56,658 nucleotides of DNA from an uncultured Prevotellaceae bacterium (GCA_900317305.1 ONGG01000014.1:1-56658), one strand, 5' to 3'. Numbered from the stretch's first letter, positions 9,101 to 17,575 are shown. Notes: a model not told the origin generated them from the sequence alone. Translations and numbers: made by a program.

Positions 9101-9405
9101 CTGTGCCTTTCGCCATCTGCTATGTGGTGACCTGTGATGATGAGGTGGTGGGCTTCACTACACAGACTTCCTATCCCGTGGCTGCGGAGGGTGTCTATCA
9201 GGTGCAAGCCGTCAACGAATATGGCGGACTAAGTCTGAAAGCCACTGCCGGTGATGGTACGGGCGTGGGCGACAACGTCCTGCGTTTGCCTACCTCGGTA
9301 TCCGCCATTTATGGTGCCGACGGCACACGCCGTTCCCAACTGACTCCTGGCCTCAATATCGTTCGACAGCAGAATGGGGCCGTGGAGAAAGTTTTCAAGA
9401 AATAG
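6106..9405 (+). CDS. Modular pectin methylesterase (CE8)
   Basis: This 1099-residue exported enzyme is expected to remove methyl esters from homogalacturonan, opening it to lyases. Order: signal peptide (1-20); an N-terminal beta-domain (about 35-220); two divergent B-repeat-like modules (about 225-380, with FGYHFKAWTSADG and TFVGWEDQ); a beta-sandwich that may bind carbohydrate (about 380-540); a Big_5-like domain (about 560-650); and a CE8 beta-helix (about 660-935). Catalytic signatures are present: YQDTW (Asp795), GAVDFIY (Asp819) and LGRPW (Arg879). The tail ends with a GADGTRRSQLTPGLNIV block like the C-terminal tails common on Prevotella exported proteins. It is far longer than a plain CE8 enzyme (~300-350 aa). 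It converges on the symporter gene. Confidence 0.9.
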   Translation: MIKRLLLTILCGSLLTMAQAAQGVESGMRLPQMPKILGDVVSDEHVTITFPFDQGTEGQTAVFGPADNADSYFKTSYSTHGDGLIITGVSMSQTQFQPVVSNEGSANDGNAVDFLFIPKNGLRFTPVKVSFVTTRFGTDGGKVDASWVGSDGQATSLAKAIIPARNNATPNKTEWSQELSGISASDGLCGLRLNLYSLGNTKQVGFGNIVIEGIVEGTIQDVTQCKLVVQVPEEAGKVTITPNADTFDEGDQVTVSTTENFGYHFKAWTSADGNVVSTDNPYTFTITADTELIGAFEHVNTYQLGLTLTEGAQANLVSVEPAGTFIDGKRMYEEGTEVRLSAQNNKILTFVGWEDQSTDPVRIVRMEEDRQLTANFSAVDYIVGWDFYFDQPNQERAADYKSDTENAGILSLHNAEGQTSSWLTRGINNGAENGRWAARIWKPRSQGLYFEISFSAKGYSNLKVASALGVGYNTYSVNHVEYSIDGQNYTSIGTFNLTGNGWFDNEFQLPAEADDKDRVYIRWMPDRTAPLVGNDTDYDGLAITDIFVTADASALADETATLVSSNPSEGATGVSANGSIILTFDKKIVAGEGTARLNGEELSPIISGKTAVFSYSGLQYATAYDFVMPEGVLTSRSGRPVVATTISFTTMERSQPAPRLYDAVVAQDGSGHYATIQEAIDAAPAERATPWLIFIKNGRYQEHVDIPARKPYLHLIGQDRDKTVICDSRLSGGDNAVHVSVGATLVVNANNTFIENLTMENSWGHEKQAGPQALALNTVGDRIAMNHVRLLSYQDTWITTSTSNNRHYIRHSLIEGAVDFIYNSGNVYLDGDTLEINRPSGGYIVAPSHAADVRWGYVFQNSIIRPLKGMNVTDVWLGRPWKNSPKTVYINTQTFVNIPAKGWYETMGGLPVLWADYNTVDADGNPVDLSQRRDTYYYVNDSGERIYGTAKNYLTDEEAAQYTIKNVVGGSDSWQPDLMCEACEAPQPELKDGVVSWQPVPFAICYVVTCDDEVVGFTTQTSYPVAAEGVYQVQAVNEYGGLSLKATAGDGTGVGDNVLRLPTSVSAIYGADGTRRSQLTPGLNIVRQQNGAVEKVFKK

Positions 9406-9437
9406 CGGGGCTTTCCCACAACGCCTTTCAACAACAA

Positions 9438-9472
9438 CGATGGCCAATCCTCTCGAAAAGGATTGGCCATCG
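9438..9472. terminator. Bidirectional terminator between the CE8 and symporter genes
   Basis: A 13-bp perfect stem (CGATGGCCAATCC with its complement) closes a 9-nt loop. T-rich sequence follows on the plus strand (TTATTGTTTTG) and a GTTGTTG tract on the minus strand. It separates two convergent genes and would end the long minus-strand operon. Confidence 0.75.
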
Positions 9473-9490
9473 TCGTTATTGTTTTGCCGC

Positions 9491-11044
9491 TCAGTTGAAG
9501 ATGATGTACAGCGTGATCATCACAACGGCCAGGGCGGTCCACAAACCTATCACCAGGGCGGAGGTGTGGCCTTGGACAGGCTTCGGGATGTCATGGCGCT
9601 CACCCTTCCTGTCGAGCAGCGACACCGCCACCATCATGGCGGCCAGCACGACGAACAGCAGGAACGAGAGCATCATGAAATGTGGCCAGAGATCGCTCTT
9701 GGGGCCCCAGAGGTAGAGGATGCCCACTATCAGACAGAAGGCCGTGCCCACCGTAAGGGCCAGGTTGGCGGCACGGGTGGTGGTACGCCGCCAGAACACG
9801 CCGAGCAGGAACACGGCGGTCATCGGCGGGGCGATGAACCCAAGCACCGACTGGAAGACATTGAAGAGGTTCAGACCCTTGATGCTGTCGATGGCCACGG
9901 TGATGATGATGGCCAGCACGGCACCCACAATGGTCACGATGCGGCCCACATAGTTGATGTGGCGCTGTGTGGCATCGGGACGGAAACGCTTCACGTAGAT
10001 GTCGATGGTGAAAACGGTGCTCAAGGCATTGAGTGCCGAACCGATGGTCGACACCAGACAGGCGGTGAGCACGGCAAACACCAGTCCCACCATGCCTTTC
10101 GGGAACAGGTTCTCCACCATCGTGAGATAGGCCTCGTCGGGATTCTCGAGGGTGGGATACAGCGCGAAGCAGATGACACCGGGAAGAATGTAGAGGGGCA
10201 CGTCGAGAATCTTCAGCCATCCGGTGAAATTGGTGCCCAACTGTCCCTCGCGCAGATGGCGCGCGGCGAGTACGGGCTGCACCATCGACTGGTCGGTGCA
10301 CCAGAACCATACTCCCATGATGGGGTAGCCCAGCACGATGGGCAACCAGGGGAAGGCCTCGTCGCTGTTGGGCTTGAAGAGAATCCAGTAGTCGGTCGGC
10401 ACTTTCTCGAGCAGTGCGCCCACGCCTCCCACATGCGAAAGACCCACAATGGTGAGCGTGGCCGACACCACGATGAGCAGTATCATCTGGTAGACATTGG
10501 TGTAGGCCACCGCCTTCAAGCCACCCAGCATGGTGAAGAAGGCGGAGATGAGCAACAGGATGAGGGCCGAGGCCCACATGGGGATGTCGAACACCTGACG
10601 GATGAGGATGCCGCCGGCAAACAGGGTGAGGGCCAGCCACGAGATGATGATAGTGACGATGGTATACCAGGCCAGGATATTGCGCGTGGACTGCCCGAAA
10701 CGCAGACCCATGAACTCGGGCAGCGTCTGTACCTTGGAGCCCAGGTAGCGGGGGGCGAAGACAAAGGCCAGCAACGCGATGAACACAAAAGCATACCAGG
10801 CATAGTTGCCCGACACGATGCCCGTGGTGAATCCCGCACTCGCGCTCGCAATGAGCATCGACGGTCCCACGTTGGTGCCCCACATCGAGAAGCCGATGTG
10901 ATACCAGCGCAGCGAGCGTTCGGCAAGAAAGAGGCTGCTCTCTTTCTTGCGTTTCATACTTGCCCAGATGCCTATCAGGATGAGGATGGCGAAATAGACG
11001 ACGAGAATCAGCCAGTCGAGACTTTGCATGTAGTGTGTGTTCAT
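9491..11044 (-). CDS. Sodium/solute symporter (SSS family)
   Basis: This is a 517-residue inner-membrane transporter of the sodium:solute symporter family, whose sugar members import monosaccharides with Na+. About 13-14 hydrophobic helices are visible, starting LDWLILVVYFAILILIGIWA, with the family block AERSLRWYHIGFSMWGTNVG and the RNILAWYTIVTI helix. The ATG overlaps the GH31 stop by four bases. It is the last gene of the long operon and the only transporter in it. By context it would import a monosaccharide or uronate released from pectin; the substrate cannot be read from sequence. Confidence 0.88.
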   Translation of the reverse strand: MNTHYMQSLDWLILVVYFAILILIGIWASMKRKKESSLFLAERSLRWYHIGFSMWGTNVGPSMLIASASAGFTTGIVSGNYAWYAFVFIALLAFVFAPRYLGSKVQTLPEFMGLRFGQSTRNILAWYTIVTIIISWLALTLFAGGILIRQVFDIPMWASALILLLISAFFTMLGGLKAVAYTNVYQMILLIVVSATLTIVGLSHVGGVGALLEKVPTDYWILFKPNSDEAFPWLPIVLGYPIMGVWFWCTDQSMVQPVLAARHLREGQLGTNFTGWLKILDVPLYILPGVICFALYPTLENPDEAYLTMVENLFPKGMVGLVFAVLTACLVSTIGSALNALSTVFTIDIYVKRFRPDATQRHINYVGRIVTIVGAVLAIIITVAIDSIKGLNLFNVFQSVLGFIAPPMTAVFLLGVFWRRTTTRAANLALTVGTAFCLIVGILYLWGPKSDLWPHFMMLSFLLFVVLAAMMVAVSLLDRKGERHDIPKPVQGHTSALVIGLWTALAVVMITLYIIFN

Positions 11045-13281
11045 CGTAGGTAACCTTTGAATTGTGGGCTGATTTCCAGAATGATTTGTTTGGAGAGGTC
11101 CATCTCGTCGGTGCTGTCCACATCATCGGGATAGAGGGGGATCTTGGCACCGGGACGAACGAAGAGGGGCATGCGATCGAGAGGGGTCTCTACGCCGTAG
11201 TGCCAGCGCCCGCCTTCCCACCGCTCACCGGTGAGGAAGTCCACCCACTCGCCTTCGGGCAGGTAGATATCGCGGCGGTCGTCGCTGCGCATCACCGGAC
11301 AGACGAGGAACTCCTCACCGAAATAGTATTCGTCGTCGATATGCCAGCACTGGCGGTCGTGGGGATGCTTCAGGATGAGGGCCTGCAGCAGGGGCTTGCC
11401 GCCAGCGCAGGCCTCTTGGCTCTGGGCCACGATGTAGGGCAGCAGACGGTAGCGCAGTTGCCACCACCATTTCACGATGGGGGCAATTTCGGGATAATGC
11501 CACGGCTCGCGCTTGCAGGTGCCGTGATAGCGCAGGTGCGAGGTGAAGACACCCATCTGGGTCCACCTCACATACACCTTCTCGTCGAGGGGCGAGTTCA
11601 TGAAGTCGGGCAGGGAGTGGAATCCTGGCACGTCGTGACTCCAGAATGCAAAGCCACTCAGTCCGAAGTGCAGACCTCCGCGCAGCGAACCGGCCATACC
11701 GTCCCACGAACTGGCACTGTCGCCGCCCCAGTGCAGCGGATAGCGCTGGCATCCTGCCCAGGCGGCACGGGCCCATACGATGCCCTCGCCGGTCACCTCC
11801 TTGGTCACGTCGTAGGCGGCTTTCTGGTAGAGCAGGGCGTAGAGGTTGTTGAGTCGCTCGGGTGTCATGCCGTGGTATACGGCATCCATGTGGATGTTCT
11901 CGCCGAAGTCGGTCTTGATGCATTTCACGCCCATCTCGAGCAGGTTCCTGAGCAGCCCCTGGTACCACTTGGTGGCCTCGGGATAGGTGAAGTCGATGGT
12001 GCCGGCATAGTCGAGGGCAGAGAAGTTGCTGCCTTCTCCAGCCTGTTCTTTCAACAGCGGGCCGATATAGTGGTTGGCCTGGGCTTCTTCCAGTTGCTCG
12101 GCTCCCTTGGCCACGTAGGGCAACTGCCAGAGCGACACCTTGAATCCTTTCTCGGCGAGCCGATGGATGAAGGCCTTGGGGTCGGGGAAACGCTCGGGGT
12201 TGAATTTCCATTCGCAGAGCCAGTCTTGTCTGAACCAGCCAGTGTCGAGGTGGATCACGTCGCAGGGGTAGTGCTCCTGCCGCAGGCGCGCACAGATGTC
12301 CTCTACCTCCTGGGCAGAGAAATAGGTCATGCGGCTCATCCAGATGCCAAACGACCATAACGGTGGCATAGCGGGGAAGCCGGTGAGCGAACGGTAGCCA
12401 TGGAGAATATCGGTGGGGGTGGCGCCTCCGATAAGGAACACGTCGAGGGTGGCACGGTCGCACATGAACTGCACCGAACGGGTGGAGTGGTCGGCCAGCG
12501 ACAGTTTGCAGTAGTCGCTGGTGTGGTAGAACACGCCATACATGCGGCTCGACAGATAGAAAGGGATGTTCTTGTAGCAGCGGCGGTTGTTCACGCCCTG
12601 TCCGTCCTGGTTCTTCAACTGGAAGGTCTGGCCGCTGAGGTCCATCTTCCTGAACCGCTCGCCAGTGCCTGCGAAACATTCGTCGGGGGCGCACTTGAAA
12701 CTGATGGTGGCGCGCTCGGCCGTAGCCGTGGAGGGGGCGCCGGCGGTCACGAACCCGATAGGCAATGCGTCGTAACGAGGTGGAGAGAAATGGTCGTCGC
12801 TCAGCGTGATGGGCTTGCTGGTGTCGCCATCGGGATAGAACGTGAGGAGGGGTGCCGGCTGGGGTGGGGGAAGCAGGTCGCTCCAGTGCTCCTTGATGGG
12901 TGGCTCCGAGGCGAGCGCTCCGCGCAGCGTGCCGCAGGCATCCACAATGCGGTTGTCCTCAAGATGGAGGGGCACTTGTCGCACCTGCCAGTCCATCATC
13001 TCGTCGTCGTCCGTCATCCCGTCGCCGTTCATGGTGATGAAAAGGCGCAGGATATTGTGCTCATAGCCTCTTACCCTAAGGGTATGGATGCGTGGTGCCA
13101 CGGCGGTGTCGGGTGCCATGTCGTCTTGTTCCAGTTGTTTCTGGAAAGGCATGGTGACAAGGATGTCGCCGTCGTGCTCTTCCATCTTCGTTGGCGCATA
13201 GGCCTTCCATAGGGCTTCGTGCCGCGACAGCACAGGGTCGAAGTCCATGAAGTCGTAGATATAATAGTTGGTCGCTTTCAT
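11041..13281 (-). CDS. GH31 glycosidase, alpha-xylosidase-like
   Basis: This 746-residue enzyme resembles the YicI-type alpha-xylosidase branch of GH31 (retaining alpha-glycosidases). The nucleophile region IKTDFGE (Asp458) and acid/base region HWGGDS (Asp521) are present, as are SLRGGLHFGLSGFAFWSHD and the C-terminal PVMRSD...YLPEGEWVDF strands. No signal peptide is seen, suggesting a cytoplasmic enzyme, which fits its place next to the symporter. ATG 13281 is chosen: it follows an A/G-rich GAGAAAGAAAG tract. A GTG at 13311 overlapping the previous stop is an alternative. Alpha-xylosidase activity is inferred from family likeness only. Confidence 0.85.
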   Translation of the reverse strand: MKATNYYIYDFMDFDPVLSRHEALWKAYAPTKMEEHDGDILVTMPFQKQLEQDDMAPDTAVAPRIHTLRVRGYEHNILRLFITMNGDGMTDDDEMMDWQVRQVPLHLEDNRIVDACGTLRGALASEPPIKEHWSDLLPPPQPAPLLTFYPDGDTSKPITLSDDHFSPPRYDALPIGFVTAGAPSTATAERATISFKCAPDECFAGTGERFRKMDLSGQTFQLKNQDGQGVNNRRCYKNIPFYLSSRMYGVFYHTSDYCKLSLADHSTRSVQFMCDRATLDVFLIGGATPTDILHGYRSLTGFPAMPPLWSFGIWMSRMTYFSAQEVEDICARLRQEHYPCDVIHLDTGWFRQDWLCEWKFNPERFPDPKAFIHRLAEKGFKVSLWQLPYVAKGAEQLEEAQANHYIGPLLKEQAGEGSNFSALDYAGTIDFTYPEATKWYQGLLRNLLEMGVKCIKTDFGENIHMDAVYHGMTPERLNNLYALLYQKAAYDVTKEVTGEGIVWARAAWAGCQRYPLHWGGDSASSWDGMAGSLRGGLHFGLSGFAFWSHDVPGFHSLPDFMNSPLDEKVYVRWTQMGVFTSHLRYHGTCKREPWHYPEIAPIVKWWWQLRYRLLPYIVAQSQEACAGGKPLLQALILKHPHDRQCWHIDDEYYFGEEFLVCPVMRSDDRRDIYLPEGEWVDFLTGERWEGGRWHYGVETPLDRMPLFVRPGAKIPLYPDDVDSTDEMDLSKQIILEISPQFKGYLR

Positions 13282-13307
13282 TCTTTCTTTCTCATTTGTC
13301 CTTTCCC

Positions 13308-14819
13308 TCACTCTACGAACCGCAGTGATGGTCCGGGATGGTTGTCGCCGATGTCCTCGCGTCGCAGCGCGCCTTCCTCGGTGGTGTTGCCCTGTATGGT
13401 ATAGCCGTCGGTCTCGGCATCGAGGTAGATGCGGAAGGCACGGTCGTTGGTGGCATAGGGTGCCTTGACGGGAGCACCGATATAGTTGTTGGCTATCACC
13501 GACTGGGGCTGGTTGGAGAGGGTATAGATGCCTCCGGTGTCGTAGAGTTGCCGGGCGTAGTTGGTCACGCGGTTGTTGGTCACGCGGTTGTGCTCCATAC
13601 CGGTGTAGAGCGGTGTCCAGCCCCAGCCCACGCAGATGCCGGAGTAGTTCACGTCGCTCACGTCGTTGTTGTCGATGGTGAGGTCGCGCACATAACCGCA
13701 GCCGATGGCCACGGCTCCCCAGTCTTCGGTGGCAGCCTCACTGATGTGGTTGCCGCTGATGGAGAGGCGCTGGCAGAGGCGGGCTAGATGGCCATAGGGT
13801 CGGTGCACCTCGCGGGGATGCTCAGCGAACGACCCCGCTAGGATGGCTGTGCCACCGATATGGGCGAAGGTGTTGCCCTCAATGGTGCAGTCGCTGATGC
13901 CGATGGTGTAGTCGAGGGCGGTGGAGGCCAGGTGGGTGAACGTGCATTGGCGGAAGTCGACGTGCTCGGCCCAGCCTACGCTCACGGCAGCAACGGGACG
14001 CTCCACCCAGGCTTGGTTCTCAAGGGTGGCAGCCCAGGGCAGTCCTTCCTGCTGTAGTTGATAGGCGTCGAGGATGGGGAAACCGCCCTGCAGGGTGACG
14101 TGCCCCTTGTGCAGTGGCCTGTTCCAGCAGGTGTTGGCAAACTGCACGTTCTCGAAGGTCACATACCTCACGAGGGTCTCCTCGGTACCCTCCACCACTA
14201 CGAGCTGTTCTATGCCGTCGCGCTGCTCAGTGGTGCGCAACAGGAAACTGCTGTTGCCCTTCTCGCCGCCGATGACGGGCTGGGGCCAGGGATGCTCGAA
14301 CTCCAACCGGCTCTCAGGTTCCAGAAAAGTCACGTCGGTCTCGTTGCCTCTCACCTGCATCTCCTTCACCCTGAGGATGGCGATGGCCCAACGTTGGTGT
14401 ACCACCATCTCGAGGTTCTTCTCGCGCAGCACACCCTTGGGTGGGGTGGGGATGGTGATGGTGCGGCGCGTGACATCGAAACCGATGAGGCGCTCCATGC
14501 CTTCCTTGGGGAAGAGTTGGGTGTGCTGCTGGGGAATGTCACCACAGAGGATGGCTCCATCGGTGCCCCGGATGATGGTGGGTGAGGTGGCCGTACCACT
14601 GTCCTCTGGACGGATGAGCAGGGGCTCGCTCATCAGGTGCTGGCCTCCTTGCAGCACGATGTTGATGCCTCCTGCACAGCGGGCATCATTGGTGCGCCGC
14701 CATTCGCGGGCTTGGCGAAGGGCATCGTGAAGGCTCTCTCCGGGACGTACGGTGATGTTGCCGGCCCAGGTGCTGACCGCCAGCAGTAGGGTGGGAAGGA
14801 TGAGGACAAGTCTATTCAT
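13308..14819 (-). CDS. Right-handed parallel beta-helix protein, possible GH141-like
   Basis: This is a 503-residue protein with a signal peptide (1-19) and a parallel beta-helix pattern from about residue 20 to 500: repeated short strands with Asn/Gly turns, such as CTIEGNTFAHIGGTAI, LSISGNHISEAA and LTIDNNDVSDVNYSGICVGWG. Beta-helix proteins in pectin clusters include lyases, GH28 and GH141. The middle portion (ENVQFANTCW, HVDFRQCTFTHLAS) reminds me of GH141, known from rhamnogalacturonan-II degradation, but I cannot confirm catalytic residues. The start overlaps the 95-aa gene by eight bases, so translation is probably coupled. Confidence 0.7.
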   Translation of the reverse strand: MNRLVLILPTLLLAVSTWAGNITVRPGESLHDALRQAREWRRTNDARCAGGINIVLQGGQHLMSEPLLIRPEDSGTATSPTIIRGTDGAILCGDIPQQHTQLFPKEGMERLIGFDVTRRTITIPTPPKGVLREKNLEMVVHQRWAIAILRVKEMQVRGNETDVTFLEPESRLEFEHPWPQPVIGGEKGNSSFLLRTTEQRDGIEQLVVVEGTEETLVRYVTFENVQFANTCWNRPLHKGHVTLQGGFPILDAYQLQQEGLPWAATLENQAWVERPVAAVSVGWAEHVDFRQCTFTHLASTALDYTIGISDCTIEGNTFAHIGGTAILAGSFAEHPREVHRPYGHLARLCQRLSISGNHISEAATEDWGAVAIGCGYVRDLTIDNNDVSDVNYSGICVGWGWTPLYTGMEHNRVTNNRVTNYARQLYDTGGIYTLSNQPQSVIANNYIGAPVKAPYATNDRAFRIYLDAETDGYTIQGNTTEEGALRREDIGDNHPGPSLRFVE

Positions 14820-15099
14820 GGTCGTTGATGGTTTGGATGATGTGTTGTGTCTCGTCGGTATGGTCGCGGTGCACCGCCACGCGGATGCTGTCGTCGCCCA
14901 ACAGACCTTTGATGATGTAGTGGTGACTCTCTACCTTGAAGAAGGGCTGTCGCACCTTGTCGAGCACGAGTAGCGTGCCCAACGGACGGAGGGCGTTCAC
15001 CAAATCGCGGTCCACGGGATGGTCGAGATAGTATTGAGAGGCCTGCCATCCTGCTTCCACACAGGGCTCGGGCGAGGGGGTGATGCGGATGATGCTCAT
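14812..15099 (-). CDS. Small protein of unknown function (95 aa)
   Basis: I do not recognise this family. It is a 95-residue soluble protein with no signal peptide, with a conserved-looking core (RQPFFKVESHHYIIKGLLG) of alternating strand and turn character. It is a real gene by context: its ATG overlaps the stop of the PLP enzyme gene by four bases and its end overlaps the next gene by eight. The tight coupling suggests a partner or regulator of the PLP enzyme or the isomerase, but that is inference. It does not resemble rhamnose mutarotase despite the similar size. Confidence 0.65.
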   Translation of the reverse strand: MSIIRITPSPEPCVEAGWQASQYYLDHPVDRDLVNALRPLGTLLVLDKVRQPFFKVESHHYIIKGLLGDDSIRVAVHRDHTDETQHIIQTINDHE

Positions 15100-16208
15100 A
15101 GGCTTCTTCTGATTTCACCCACGGCATCGACAAGTGCTTGCAGGTGGGCGTCGGTGGTGTGGCACGACAGGCTGGCACGCACCGTGCCTTGCGGGGCGGT
15201 TCCCAGTTCTTGATGGATGAGTGGGGCACAGTGCAGGCCGGTACGCACGGTGATTCCATAACTGTTCTGCAGGATGTAGCCCACGTCAGAGGGGAGCAGC
15301 CCCTCGATGTTGAAACTCACCACGGGTCCTTGCGCCTCGCCCCCCGTGCTGTAGACCTTGACACCGGCAGTCGCCCGCAGCGCATCGATGAGCCAGTTGG
15401 CCTGGGCCCGTTCTTGTTCGAAGATGTGGCGCACTCCTTGTTGCAGCACAACCTCCACACCGGCTGAGAGACCGGCCAGTCCGGGGAGGTTGGGCGTGCC
15501 CACCTCGTATTCCCAGTTGCCGTCTTCATAGGTGATGATGCTGCTGTCGCGGCCAGTGCCGCCAAAAATAGTGGGGCGCAGGTCGATGCCCTCGTGCACA
15601 TAGTAGCCTCCGGTGCCTTGTGGCCCCATCAGGGCTTTGTGACCGGTAAAGGCGAGCAGGTCGATACCCCAGCCGTCAACATCTATAGGGATGCATCCGG
15701 CACTCTGCGATACGTCGGCAAGCACCAGCAGTCCATGCTCATGGGCAAGTTCGCATATCGGCGACAGGTCGTGGATGTGGCCTGTCACGTTGGAGCAGTG
15801 ATTCACCACCAGCAGTGTGCCTGGCTTTGGCTTGTCGTTGTCGAGCATCTCGCGCAGCGACTCAAGGTCGGGTGTGAGCGAGGTGAGTTGATAGCCGGAA
15901 GTCCCTCTCCGGTTGCATATTGGCCGCAGCACACTGTTGTGGTTGTCGGTGGCGACAATGGCAGGGGCATCGAGGCCTCCTATTACGCGGTTCAGGGCAT
16001 CGGTGGCTCCACTGGCCAGATAGATACGGTGGGTGTCGGCAATATGGAAGAGTTCGCCCAGACGCTCGCGCAGCGTGGGCAACAGCTGGTCGTCGGCAAG
16101 TGAACTGCGCAGCGCACTGGCGGGCATGGCTCGCAAGGCCCCAATGGTGGCATCCACCACCGATAGGGGCTTGGGATAACTGGTGGCTGCGTTGTTCAGG
16201 TATATCAT
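15096..16208 (-). CDS. Class V aminotransferase-fold PLP enzyme, cysteine desulfurase-like
   Basis: This is a 370-residue fold-type I PLP enzyme. Visible signatures are the N-terminal YLNNAATSYPKP, the substrate-cofactor region ADVSQSAG, the cofactor lysine in FTGHKALMGPQGTGG, and a C-terminal RTGLHCAP with the cysteine expected in desulfurase-like members. Relatives make persulfide from cysteine or act as lyases and aminotransferases. Its presence inside a pectin operon, overlapping an isomerase gene upstream (4 bp) and an unknown 95-aa gene downstream (4 bp), is unusual. The substrate could be an amino or thio compound linked to the sugar route; this cannot be decided from sequence. Confidence 0.8.
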   Translation of the reverse strand: MIYLNNAATSYPKPLSVVDATIGALRAMPASALRSSLADDQLLPTLRERLGELFHIADTHRIYLASGATDALNRVIGGLDAPAIVATDNHNSVLRPICNRRGTSGYQLTSLTPDLESLREMLDNDKPKPGTLLVVNHCSNVTGHIHDLSPICELAHEHGLLVLADVSQSAGCIPIDVDGWGIDLLAFTGHKALMGPQGTGGYYVHEGIDLRPTIFGGTGRDSSIITYEDGNWEYEVGTPNLPGLAGLSAGVEVVLQQGVRHIFEQERAQANWLIDALRATAGVKVYSTGGEAQGPVVSFNIEGLLPSDVGYILQNSYGITVRTGLHCAPLIHQELGTAPQGTVRASLSCHTTDAHLQALVDAVGEIRRSL

Positions 16209-17575
16209 AGATGTTCCATCACTTTAAAGCCCATCACCTCGCCTATCTGGTGAAGCATCTTGGTGTAGTCGCCGAAGATGAGCACCTGATGATGGCCAAA
16301 ACCGGCCAACTGGTGCATGAAGCCACGGGCGTCGTTCATCTTGATATAGTAGTAGGGCGAGCAGTACACTTCGTCGAACTCCGACTTGAGCACCTCGCCA
16401 CGTTTGAGGCTGATGGTGTCGGCCATGGGGTTGAAACGGCCAATGGTGACATACTGCTCGTCGTTCTCGGTGAAGTCGACCTGCAACTTGCCGCCAAAGC
16501 CCTGTCCGGTGAAGGCCCAGAGTTTGTAGCGCAGCGGACGCTTGCCATAGCCGTTCATGCAGAGGGCAGGCACGGCATGGTGGATGCGCAGCAGGTCGTC
16601 GGTTTCCATATTGGGGTTGCCCATGAAGGCGGGCCGGTGGCCGGCGGCCTGCATGATGGTCATAGCCAACAGGGCGTTTAGGTCTTCCTCGCAGCCGCTG
16701 GGGTAGCCTTCGTCTTTCAGCAGCGAGTGGCAGGTGCAGGGGGTGAACTTGCGCTGCTGGGGTATCTCGCTCGTGCATAGCTCATGGCAGGCAGTAGAGA
16801 AGGCGTTACAATCGTAGGCGTCCATCATCCGTTTGGCGGCAAGGTAGTATTTGATGTCGTTCACAAACCACTCTTTCCTGATTTTTGTCTCCATCGCTCC
16901 TTGGAAGATTTTCTCGGCGATGGGCATGGCCTCGTCATCGGTCACGTCATCCATGTATTTGAAGATGTCGCGGAAGGGCAGTTTCACAATCTCCATGCCG
17001 TAGCGCTGGCGTATCAGCTCTGGGTCGCGGATGACGCTCTGCAGTCCGAACGTGGGCATGCTGCCGTGGGTGAGTACGAGGGCGCGGGTGTTGGCTACCA
17101 CCTTGCGCACCCATAGTGCATGGGCTATCTCGTTCAGGTCTTGCACGTCCATGCACACATGGGCCTCCAAACCTATCGAGCGGCAGTAGGCGGCGAAGTC
17201 GATGCCCTCGTTGCCGTTCTGTAGGATGACCACGGGTTTGCGGTAGCGCTCAAGTTTCGGAATGCGCCAGTTCATGCAGAGGAAGAAGTCCACACGGTCG
17301 ATGTCTTCCTCAATCTGTGCATACACCTCCCGGCTCACCACGAAGGTCTCGTTGTAGCGGGCGTCGATGGCGGGCAGCATCTCTATCTCGGGAGTGGCCT
17401 GGAGCAGGGTTTGCTTGGCGGCCTCGAAGGCGGCCTCAGCGGCACGGGCCTCTGCCTCTGGAGTCATGTCCTTGGCATAGCCTGCCCGGCACGGACCTTC
17501 CCAGAAATGGGTGTGTGTGAGGCATCCCACGATGGGGCGCACCACCAGTTTGGTTTTCATTGCGAGTTCTTTCAT
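16205..17575 (-). CDS. FucI/AraA-like sugar isomerase family protein
   Basis: This 456-residue cytoplasmic protein resembles the L-fucose isomerase-related group (COG2407 type), which interconverts aldoses and ketoses with a metal. The expected C-terminal layout is seen: a glutamate-bearing SGCEEDLNALLAM followed by GNPNMETDDLLRIHHAVPA. The aspartate usually present in the second block is not obvious (GNPN instead), so activity or metal binding may differ. The start could also be Met at 17560. It overlaps the PLP gene by four bases. Rhamnose, fucose or arabinose from pectin are reasonable substrates; the specific sugar is unknown. Confidence 0.72.
   Translation of the reverse strand: MKELAMKTKLVVRPIVGCLTHTHFWEGPCRAGYAKDMTPEAEARAAEAAFEAAKQTLLQATPEIEMLPAIDARYNETFVVSREVYAQIEEDIDRVDFFLCMNWRIPKLERYRKPVVILQNGNEGIDFAAYCRSIGLEAHVCMDVQDLNEIAHALWVRKVVANTRALVLTHGSMPTFGLQSVIRDPELIRQRYGMEIVKLPFRDIFKYMDDVTDDEAMPIAEKIFQGAMETKIRKEWFVNDIKYYLAAKRMMDAYDCNAFSTACHELCTSEIPQQRKFTPCTCHSLLKDEGYPSGCEEDLNALLAMTIMQAAGHRPAFMGNPNMETDDLLRIHHAVPALCMNGYGKRPLRYKLWAFTGQGFGGKLQVDFTENDEQYVTIGRFNPMADTISLKRGEVLKSEFDEVYCSPYYYIKMNDARGFMHQLAGFGHHQVLIFGDYTKMLHQIGEVMGFKVMEHL

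Noticed and set aside
9374-11053. Long plus-strand ORF of 559 codons opposite the symporter gene
   Set aside because: It is antisense to a clear SSS transporter with normal helices; its translation is a His/Glu/Gly-rich low-complexity string typical of the reverse frame of a GC-rich gene.
9600-11150. Second long minus-strand ORF overlapping the symporter and GH31 genes
   Set aside because: It is another frame of the same region with an Arg/His/Pro-rich translation and no domain; the symporter frame is convincing.
16205-16208. Frameshift between the PLP enzyme and isomerase genes
   Set aside because: The ATGA overlap joins two complete proteins of unrelated folds; this is normal operon coupling.
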